64,000 nt of DNA. Origin: JAFGDH01 sp964441265. Lineage in GTDB: Archaea > Aenigmatarchaeota > Aenigmatarchaeia > QMZP01 > QMZT01. Under the pieces are notes generated by a model, which was not told the origin of the DNA, did no database searches, and was given only the letters and a program-made list of their open reading frames with translations. The DNA lies in the NCBI GenBank assembly GCA_964441265.1, contig CAYYKJ010000005.1:1-64000 (forward strand), given 5' to 3'. The translations under genes were made by a program, and so were the position numbers. Below are positions 57,878-64,000 of the stretch, in pieces; the first letter of the stretch is position 1, and every line of letters starts with the position of its first letter.

Positions 57878-59019
57878 TTTTTGCCTCCTATGCGGGAACC
57901 GCACTCGGTGCAGAATTTGGCGTCCTTCTCTATGACTGAACTGCAATGCGGGCATATCCTGCTGGTCTTGAGTTCCTTTATCTTCTTCCTGTTGCTCTTC
58001 TTCATTTCCCGGAAGGCCTTCGCGGTTATCACACCGTTCTCCCGCTGCTCTTCGAGAGTTTTTATGATACTTTCTATCCTCTTTATCTCTTTTTTTATCT
58101 TCGGGTGGAGACCTGATTTCTTCACTTCCATCACTTCTCCTTCACTTTCCTGCCTTGCCGCCGAGATGCGCAGTTTTGCCTTCCCCAGGAAGTCCGACAC
58201 GGGGGTCAGGGATGGCATTTTCATCCTTCCCGGCGAAGGAAATATCAGCCGGGGAAGTCCCGGGAGTTTTACATGCCTCTTTTTATAAACCAAAACCGCC
58301 CCTGAGCCCAGCAATATTAAAATAATGGCGTAGTAGTATAAAAAATTTGGCTGGGCCGGTCTCTCCTCTCCGCCCCCTCCGGAGATAATCTTTTCTGCAT
58401 TGTCCAGAGTTTCCTCGATGCCGCCGATCCGGGTGAGCGCCTCCATCCACTTGTTCTGGCTTATGGTCTCGTCCACCATGATCATGTTGTTGCGTGCCCT
58501 CTCCAGGAGCTTACGGACGGACGGTGACTCGGAGAGGTTCACTTCTGACTCCAGTTCGGAGATCCTGCGCTTCAGCTTCGCTGACACGTTCCTGGCCAGA
58601 TCTTCCAGGGATCCGTATACGGATATGTTCACACTCCCGAATTCCATGTCCTCCAGCGAATAGATTCTCAGAACCACCCTGTACTCCCCGGTGCTAGCGT
58701 TGTAGGGAACCTCGAATTTGATCATCACGGTGTCTTCCCCTCCCCTCTGTATGGAGGGGATGATGTTTTCCGGCTCGAACCAGCCGGTGAGATTCTCCGC
58801 CGCCGAGGTCACGTTGCGGAGTTCGGTCTCACCCGTGTTCTCCACGTCTATGCTGACATACCTCACCGCCCCCTTCTCTACGTCGAAATTCCGGGGATAT
58901 ATCTTCTTTATCTCGAGGTCGGGGAGGGGCGCTGCTGAAAAGGCCGGGGTTGCGATTATGAGAATGAGCATGAATACAACAGCCGTGAATGCTGCATGCC
59001 CCGCGAACCCCCGTTCCAT
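57874..59019 (-). CDS. Membrane protein: NEW3-like extracellular domain, coiled coil, C-terminal zinc ribbon
   Basis: 381 aa from the ATG at 59019, chosen for its signal peptide (FTAVVFMLILIIATPAFS). An extracellular NEW3/CARDB-like beta-sandwich (about 30-125) is followed by an extracellular helical hairpin, a transmembrane helix (YYYAIILILLGSGAVLVY) and a cytoplasmic basic and coiled-coil part. It ends in a zinc ribbon CPHCSSVIEKDAKFCTECGS. The design links the envelope to a cytoplasmic coiled-coil partner encoded by the overlapping next gene. Confidence 0.82.
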   Translation of the reverse strand: MERGFAGHAAFTAVVFMLILIIATPAFSAAPLPDLEIKKIYPRNFDVEKGAVRYVSIDVENTGETELRNVTSAAENLTGWFEPENIIPSIQRGGEDTVMIKFEVPYNASTGEYRVVLRIYSLEDMEFGSVNISVYGSLEDLARNVSAKLKRRISELESEVNLSESPSVRKLLERARNNMIMVDETISQNKWMEALTRIGGIEETLDNAEKIISGGGGEERPAQPNFLYYYAIILILLGSGAVLVYKKRHVKLPGLPRLIFPSPGRMKMPSLTPVSDFLGKAKLRISAARQESEGEVMEVKKSGLHPKIKKEIKRIESIIKTLEEQRENGVITAKAFREMKKSNRKKIKELKTSRICPHCSSVIEKDAKFCTECGSRIGGKK

Positions 59020-59077
59020 TTTATTTAATTGATATGGTGCATAAAAAATATTTCCCGCTACCGCCGCAGGAACCGGA

Positions 59078-59398
59078 TCAGTATTCTCTCCAGCAGTGGC
59101 CGCACTTGGTGCACCTGTAAAAGGTGGTGGGCGGTTCGTCACCGGACCTCATCTGCTGCAGCCACCACACGGCTTCTTTGTTGCCGCATTTCCTGCACTT
59201 TGTCTTTGCCTTGGGAAGGGCCTCCTTCTTCTCGCTTATCACGACCACGTCATCCTTGGGGTCGTGCTCGATTCTTTCTTTTATGCTGTTGGGTTTGGCC
59301 TTCCTTATCTTGTGGCCGCACCTCTTGCATACCAGCACGACCTTTCCCTTCTCCTTTACGGGGGAACACATCGAACCGCATTTCGGGCAAAACTGCAT
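59078..59398 (-). CDS. tfs: Transcription elongation factor S (TFS)
   Basis: 106 aa from the ATG at 59398. N-terminal zinc ribbon CPKCGSM...CKRCG and C-terminal ribbon CRKCGN...CTKCGHCW. The catalytic acidic pair is present in QMRSGDEPPTTFY. TFS stimulates cleavage by stalled RNA polymerase. Its leader contains a short hairpin (AGGGAC/GTCCCT, 59414-59431), and a TATA box ATTTATATACC lies near 59465-59475. Confidence 0.95.
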   Translation of the reverse strand: MQFCPKCGSMCSPVKEKGKVVLVCKRCGHKIRKAKPNSIKERIEHDPKDDVVVISEKKEALPKAKTKCRKCGNKEAVWWLQQMRSGDEPPTTFYRCTKCGHCWREY

Positions 59399-59489
59399 GA
59401 TGATCACTCTCTGAGGGACTCTTCCGTCCCTGAGGGCTATTACCCTATAATTCAGAGCAATGGTATATAAATGTTAATTCGAAAAATGT

Positions 59490-59681
59490 TCAGAGCTGTA
59501 TTTCGTGTTTTTTACTGATTCTTTCCTCCGGTATCTTCTGTGTTCGCTCGTAATTGAGTCTGTTTTCCCCGGCGCCGTGAATTTCAGTTTCCCATCGAAG
59601 GATATCTGGTTCCTCCGTGTCCTTGTACGATATCATCAGCCACCATGAGAGCGGTGCTATTTGCTCTATCTTCTTTGTCAT
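59490..59681 (-). CDS. Small hypothetical protein
   Basis: 63 aa, no Cys and no membrane segment, with LSWWLMISYKDTEEPDILRW as the most distinctive part. No domain recognised. It lies 34 bp after the long coiled-coil gene's promoter side and before tfs on the same strand. Length and codon use are compatible with a real gene, but support is limited. Confidence 0.5.
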   Translation of the reverse strand: MTKKIEQIAPLSWWLMISYKDTEEPDILRWETEIHGAGENRLNYERTQKIPEERISKKHEIQL

Positions 59682-59715
59682 GAGATAGAATAAACACGAT
59701 AAATTTTAAAAGTGA

Positions 59716-61197
59716 TTACTTTTTCTTTTCCTTCTTGGGCAGCTGGTCTTCCATCAGGGCCTCCATCACCCGGGTGTTCTTCTGTATCAGGTCGGTTATC
59801 CGCCCCTCGAATTCCTTCAGCTCCTCGGTCCCGGCCTTGTACCTGAGAAGATTCATGAGCTCCTTCTGGACCCTTTTTATCTTGTTTTCCAGCATCTCCT
59901 TCTGTTCGTTCTCCTGCTCCCTGACCCTTTCCCTGACGTCCTTCATGTCCTTCATGAAGCCGTTCAGGTTGTCCCTGAGTTCATTGAACGCGCCTGTGAG
60001 GTTTTCCTTGGCCTCCTTTTCCTTCCCGAAGGATTTCTCCATCCTGCTGACCCTGCCAAAAAGCTCCCTGGCTTTTCTGAACCCTTCCTCTATTCCGGTG
60101 ATTCTCTTCTTCATGTCCCCGAGGGATTCCTTGGTCGCCAGGTCGTCTATGGAGTCCTTCAGGTTTTCCATGGTTTCCTCCATGGAACGTATCTTTCCGG
60201 CGAACATCTCGTTGCTGACCCTGTTGATCGTGACGTTTATCTCCTCTATCCTCTCCCTGTTCTTTCCGGTTATCTCGTCGAAGGCCTTCTTGCTTATGAG
60301 ACCGTCCGAGAAATCTTCATGGGCGGTGCCGATTATCTCCTCCAGTTTCGCCTTTTCCTCCTCCATCTCCTTTATGCTCTTCCGGTTCCTCCGTATCTCG
60401 TTAAGTTCCTTCTTCACGAACCTGACGTCCTCCGGTGTTATCTTGTGTTTCTTTATGTCAAGGAAGAGCTTCTCTATGTAGTCCATCCTCTTCTTTATGC
60501 TCGGAGTGAGTTCGGAGGATATGGAATCCTTTATCTTGTCCTCGATCTCGTTCCTGAGGTCGTCTACGTCCCCTCCTTTCACTGCCTCGTCCTCAAACAT
60601 CACCTTGAACCTGTCAAATTCCTTGACCAGTTCGCTGGTGAGGTCGTCGACCTTCTGTATGGTGGAGGTCAGCGACTTTATCCTCGCTATCTTTTCGTTG
60701 GCGTCTGCGAATATTCCCTCCACCTTCGCCCCTATCCTATCCACATACCTCTTGGTCTTGTTTATTTCTTCCAGCTTCTCCCCGATGTTCTTGGACTCCT
60801 TGACGAAGTTCTCGAAACTCTTGACCCTGGAAAGGAGCTTTTCCATCTCCTTGATCTTGCTGTTCATGGCCTCCATGAATTCCCGGTCTTTCTCCCTCTT
60901 CATTTCCATGGTCTGGATTTCCGCCTTGATATTCTCGCTGCGCTTCCTCAGCACCTTGGGGTCGAACTCTTTGGAGATCTCGGACATCTTTTCCGTCTTC
61001 GCCTCCATCTCGGTCAGAGTCTTTTCCCTGTCCAGTATCATCCTCCTGAGGTCGCCTATGCCCTCGGAAAGCTGGGATATCCTGTCAAAAATAGCCTCCT
61101 TGAACTGCTCGAACATCTCCACCCTTCCTTCGAGCTTGTCCATCCTAACGATGAACTTTTCCATGCCCTTGGAGTCACTCTTTTCCTTCTTGGCCAT
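59716..61197 (-). CDS. Long coiled-coil protein
   Basis: 493 aa, nearly all alpha-helical with heptads from about residue 15 to 490 and few breaks, rich in Lys/Glu. Basic ends; no signal peptide and no ATPase motif, so it is not an SMC. It could form a filament or spacer in the cytoplasm. It lies 54 bp downstream of the HerA-like membrane ATPase gene on the same strand, with a TATA-like element (GGTTTATATTTC, minus strand reads GAAATATAAACC) between. Confidence 0.8.
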   Translation of the reverse strand: MAKKEKSDSKGMEKFIVRMDKLEGRVEMFEQFKEAIFDRISQLSEGIGDLRRMILDREKTLTEMEAKTEKMSEISKEFDPKVLRKRSENIKAEIQTMEMKREKDREFMEAMNSKIKEMEKLLSRVKSFENFVKESKNIGEKLEEINKTKRYVDRIGAKVEGIFADANEKIARIKSLTSTIQKVDDLTSELVKEFDRFKVMFEDEAVKGGDVDDLRNEIEDKIKDSISSELTPSIKKRMDYIEKLFLDIKKHKITPEDVRFVKKELNEIRRNRKSIKEMEEEKAKLEEIIGTAHEDFSDGLISKKAFDEITGKNRERIEEINVTINRVSNEMFAGKIRSMEETMENLKDSIDDLATKESLGDMKKRITGIEEGFRKARELFGRVSRMEKSFGKEKEAKENLTGAFNELRDNLNGFMKDMKDVRERVREQENEQKEMLENKIKRVQKELMNLLRYKAGTEELKEFEGRITDLIQKNTRVMEALMEDQLPKKEKKK

Positions 61198-61251
61198 GCA
61201 AACCCCTACACACCATACTTATTCCTTCCTTTCAATGGTTTATATTTCTGC

Positions 61252-64000
61252 TCATTTCTTTTTCCCGCGCTTCTTTTTCTTCTTCCCCTTCTTCCTGGAA
61301 TGTTTCTTCAGTGATCCCCTGAGGCTGTCCAGGTATATCTCGGTCATCCTGAAGGCCCCCGTCTTCAGCTTGTCCTTGGCCAGTTTGAGCTCCAGCTTTA
61401 TGTCGGTGGTGTCCACCTTCTTCTTTTCCAGAGACCTTATCTCCCTCTCCATCTCCTTGAGCTCCTTGGCGAACTTCTTGTACTTCTCGAGCTCCTCCTC
61501 CGGTATCTTGTGCGGGGAATGGAGCAGCGGGCGGAAGGCCACGAAATAAGGCCTCCCCCTGTTATACTTGGGATTCTGAACCATTCCCACTCCGACCTCC
61601 TGTTTGGTTATCCTATTGGAGTATTCCTCCCCGTATTTCTTCTTGACCCTGTCTATGTCCCCCAGACCCTTGGTGTGGAGCTGGAACTCGGTCAGTACGT
61701 TTCCCTTTATGGCCTCCTTGAAGTCCGCCAGGACCTGGGAAAGCATTATCATGCCTATGCCCCACTTCCTGAACTCCCTGCATCCCCTTTCCAGCGCGAC
61801 GTATCCGCCGCTCCCGCCGTACTTCTCCAGCAGGCGGTGGACCTCGTCGAAGATTACCAGGAGCCTCAGTTTGGGAGATTCCTCCCAGTCCGTCTCGAAT
61901 ATGGTCTGGACGATGTTCTGGACCGCCTGGTCGAACTCGCCCGGCTTGAGCTTGTTGAGCATGAAAACCGTTATCTCCGAGGGGTTCATGAATTCCTTGA
62001 ACTTAATCTTCACTTTGGGATCAGTGACCTCGAATATCATCCCCTTGAAGGGCATTGCGTCGGTCTCCTTCATTCCGAACTCGTCGTATCTGTCCAGCAT
62101 CTTCCTGTCCGTGCACCTCTTCACGAAACCGGTCCACTGTCCCGTGGGGTCGAACACGACCACGGGTATCTTCAGCTTCAGGCACTCCTCCACCGTTACC
62201 ATGGCGGATACGGACTTCCCCGCTCCGGTTGCCCCTGCGGAGAGTATGTGGGTGGTCAGGTCGTCCGGGTCGAGCCACGCCTTGGTCCCGGTCTCCGCTA
62301 TCTTCCCCATGTATATGGGACCCTTGGGAAGCTTCTTGTAGTCCACGGGGAAAAGGTACCTCCTTCTCCTCAGCTTCCATTTGCTGTACCACCTGCTCCC
62401 CTTCCATCCCACGATGAGGGCGACGGCGATTGCTATGGCCGCGATTAGCATGTATATTTTATCCATTGTCCAGAAGGGCTCCACCACCTCGAATATGTCA
62501 GCCGAGCTGGCCGTCTTGTTCTCGTAGGAGGCGACCACCTCTATGTAGAATTTACCGGGGTATATGTTTATTTCGTCCAGGGGGAAATTCTTGACCATGG
62601 AGAGCGTCGTCTCCAGGGCCATCTCTTCTTCCTTGTATGCCAGCAGCTTGTTCGTGTTGACGTCGCGTATGTTGTGGGTCAGGTGGACGTCGAACTTCTT
62701 CTTGTACCCGAGGTTGAAGAGAGAGAGCCGGTATCGGACCGTTCCGTTCTGGCCGAGAATCTTGGTCAGCACTTCCACCTTCACATCCATGAGCGCCTCC
62801 TTCTCCGTCACTATCCTCAGCGTCACCGGGATGGTGTTAGGCGTGTCGTCCACCGTAACCAGAAGCTCCCCGTTGTATACCCCGGGCGGGGCCGACATGG
62901 GAGCGAAGAACTTGACCTTTACTGTCTTTGCTGACTGTTCGTCTATGCTGAAAGACCTGCTCTGTAGCTGGGTGAACTCCCATATCGTTCCGGTGACCTC
63001 CATATCGACATCGGAGGCGTCTTCCTGCCGGTTCTCTATGGTTATGGGATAAAGCCTGCTCTCCCCCGGAAGCAGCTCTATGTCTATCACATCCGTGTCT
63101 ATGGCGTACGGCTCCTCTTCTTTTGGGCAGTCCTCCGGGCAGTTCTGGTAGTTTTCCCCGGTCTCGCACCTGTCATTGCCGCAGACAGCCCCGGCGCTGA
63201 CCCCTCCGGTATATCCCCCTCCGGGTGTTTCCTCCTCGTCGCCCGGTCCGGGGGCCCAGCAGTCCTCCGGGCAGTTGTCGCTGGATTCCCCGTAGACGTT
63301 CTCGCATATTTCGTTGCCGCAGACCACCTCCTCCGCCGCCACGAAGGCGGAGAAATTATCCACGGTAGCGGTCACGGTCTCCGTGTCCACGTCGACAGAA
63401 CCGCCCCTGTTGATCCAGGTGGAATTGCATCCGTTTTCGGTCCAGTCCCAGTCCCGGCACTGGTACACCCTTATCACGTCGATGAAGTTGTGTTCGTACC
63501 CGGTCCCGGTGAAGTTCATGGAGATATTCGCACGGGAGAAGTTCATGGTGGAGTTGACGGCGAATGCCTTGAGTATGACCCTCGTCAGGGGTATGCTTAT
63601 GTATTTCAGGGCGATGTCATCGAATCCGACCGGATCGGTCATGTTCTCCGTCACGTTGATGCCGAACATCCCCACCGCGTCCATGCTGCTGTTGATTTTC
63701 CACTCGATGTCGTAAACCCTCCTGTAGACGTCCCTGCTGTAGTTTCCTGAGGAGTTGGTGGAGAAGCTGTTGAGCAGGTAATCCGGAGACAACGACCTGT
63801 TGTCCCTGTACATGAAGAAATCTGAGAGCACCGGCTGGCCTTCCATGTCCAGAATCGTCCCGTTTATGGTGACCATGTCAGACGGGTAGACGGCGAACCA
63901 CCATGTGATGTTCCGGAGGTTGCCGTTCTTGTCCCTGGCGTAAAGGACGTAATCGTGATCGCCGATGGAAAGTCCGGAAAGGTTTACCGCCCAGTAGGTG
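61252..64000 (-). CDS. HerA/FtsK-like membrane ATPase with extracellular Cys-rich and NEW3-like domains (5' end beyond window)
   Basis: More than 915 aa; the frame is open through the right edge. The N-terminal part is extracellular: beta-rich domains, then two Cys motifs (CGNEICENVYGESSDNCPED and CGNDRCETGENYQNCPEDCP), then NEW3-like beta-sandwiches. One transmembrane helix (MLIAAIAIAVALIVGW) near 62450-62400 leads to a cytoplasmic HerA-type ATPase with Walker A GATGAGKSVSAM (about 62245), Walker B LLVIFDEVHRLLEKYG and the loop MIMLSQVLADFKEAI. Lys-rich C-terminus. HerA/VirB4-like pumps move DNA or proteins; the extracellular part suggests an envelope-spanning machine. Confidence 0.87.
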   Translation of the reverse strand, partial: TYWAVNLSGLSIGDHDYVLYARDKNGNLRNITWWFAVYPSDMVTINGTILDMEGQPVLSDFFMYRDNRSLSPDYLLNSFSTNSSGNYSRDVYRRVYDIEWKINSSMDAVGMFGINVTENMTDPVGFDDIALKYISIPLTRVILKAFAVNSTMNFSRANISMNFTGTGYEHNFIDVIRVYQCRDWDWTENGCNSTWINRGGSVDVDTETVTATVDNFSAFVAAEEVVCGNEICENVYGESSDNCPEDCWAPGPGDEEETPGGGYTGGVSAGAVCGNDRCETGENYQNCPEDCPKEEEPYAIDTDVIDIELLPGESRLYPITIENRQEDASDVDMEVTGTIWEFTQLQSRSFSIDEQSAKTVKVKFFAPMSAPPGVYNGELLVTVDDTPNTIPVTLRIVTEKEALMDVKVEVLTKILGQNGTVRYRLSLFNLGYKKKFDVHLTHNIRDVNTNKLLAYKEEEMALETTLSMVKNFPLDEINIYPGKFYIEVVASYENKTASSADIFEVVEPFWTMDKIYMLIAAIAIAVALIVGWKGSRWYSKWKLRRRRYLFPVDYKKLPKGPIYMGKIAETGTKAWLDPDDLTTHILSAGATGAGKSVSAMVTVEECLKLKIPVVVFDPTGQWTGFVKRCTDRKMLDRYDEFGMKETDAMPFKGMIFEVTDPKVKIKFKEFMNPSEITVFMLNKLKPGEFDQAVQNIVQTIFETDWEESPKLRLLVIFDEVHRLLEKYGGSGGYVALERGCREFRKWGIGMIMLSQVLADFKEAIKGNVLTEFQLHTKGLGDIDRVKKKYGEEYSNRITKQEVGVGMVQNPKYNRGRPYFVAFRPLLHSPHKIPEEELEKYKKFAKELKEMEREIRSLEKKKVDTTDIKLELKLAKDKLKTGAFRMTEIYLDSLRGSLKKHSRKKGKKKKKRGKKK

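Overview
The window is archaeal chromosome. Its information-processing genes are of archaeal type: TFS, aEF1B with its usual zinc-ribbon neighbour, an L7Ae-S28e-L24e operon, RFC large subunit, a CDC48/VAT ATPase, archaeal TyrRS, TrpRS and CysRS, deoxyhypusine synthase, pyruvoyl arginine decarboxylase, and a tRNA with bulge-helix-bulge introns. Many promoters show a TATA box about 25 bp ahead of a start with little or no leader. Base composition is moderately GC-rich, with heavy AGG/AGA (Arg) and ATA (Ile) use. Cys-rich repeats of the form CGNxxCExxE...NCPEDC in surface proteins, many secreted coiled-coil proteins and a minimal group-4-type hydrogenase cluster would suit a DPANN or deep euryarchaeal lineage. 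I cannot place it further from sequence alone.

Layout. 1-10938 (minus) is one uninterrupted, left-truncated reading frame of more than 3,640 codons. It encodes an extracellular subtilase with DUF2341, LamG-like, Cys-rich, Ig-like and RCC1-type modules, and contains a near-perfect internal duplication. 10985-16988 (minus) holds a small secreted protein and a type II/IV secretion ATPase split by two inteins. 17099-20297 carries a [NiFe]-hydrogenase maturation protease convergent with large, NuoH-like and ferredoxin-like subunits. 20364-31575 holds a surface protein, an Uri-type nuclease, diaminopimelate decarboxylase, a beta-CASP RNase, a polyamine/hypusine block, TyrRS, a JAMM protein, a cluster of small genes and TrpRS.

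31513-32781 is an AT-rich HEPN/nucleotidyltransferase cassette inserted at the 3' end of trpS. It left a displaced trpS tail behind. Next come a trehalose synthase (TreT)-like glycosyltransferase and, at 34083-34365, a tRNA-Leu(UAA) gene that I can fold only by removing four introns. 34431-43305 has coiled-coil proteins, Nudix, a membrane-bound HTH regulator, a LUD protein, aEF1B, an unusual nucleoside-deoxyribosyltransferase/polyprenyl-synthase fusion and the L7Ae operon. 43396-52083 has CDC48, small regulators, a kinase-like protein, flavodoxin, a histidine kinase, and a serK-like/cysK/HTH/cysS operon that links cysteine synthesis to cysteine charging. 52220-64000 has secreted and coiled-coil proteins, rfcL, an HD/OB RNase, a lone receiver domain, zinc-ribbon coiled-coil proteins, TFS, and a right-truncated membrane HerA-type ATPase with extracellular domains.

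Three strands run through the window. One is a large investment in the cell surface (giant protease, NEW3/Ig-like anchored proteins, secretion ATPase, HerA-like membrane ATPase). One is translation (three aminoacyl-tRNA synthetases, tRNA-Leu, ribosomal proteins, hypusine pathway, aEF1B). The third is mobile sequence: two inteins with homing-endonuclease motifs, four tRNA introns and the trpS-targeted cassette. Two genes (the prenyl-synthase fusion and the serK-like gene) have conserved N-terminal coding sequence with no usable start in frame, which points to frameshifts, slippage or sequence errors near their starts.
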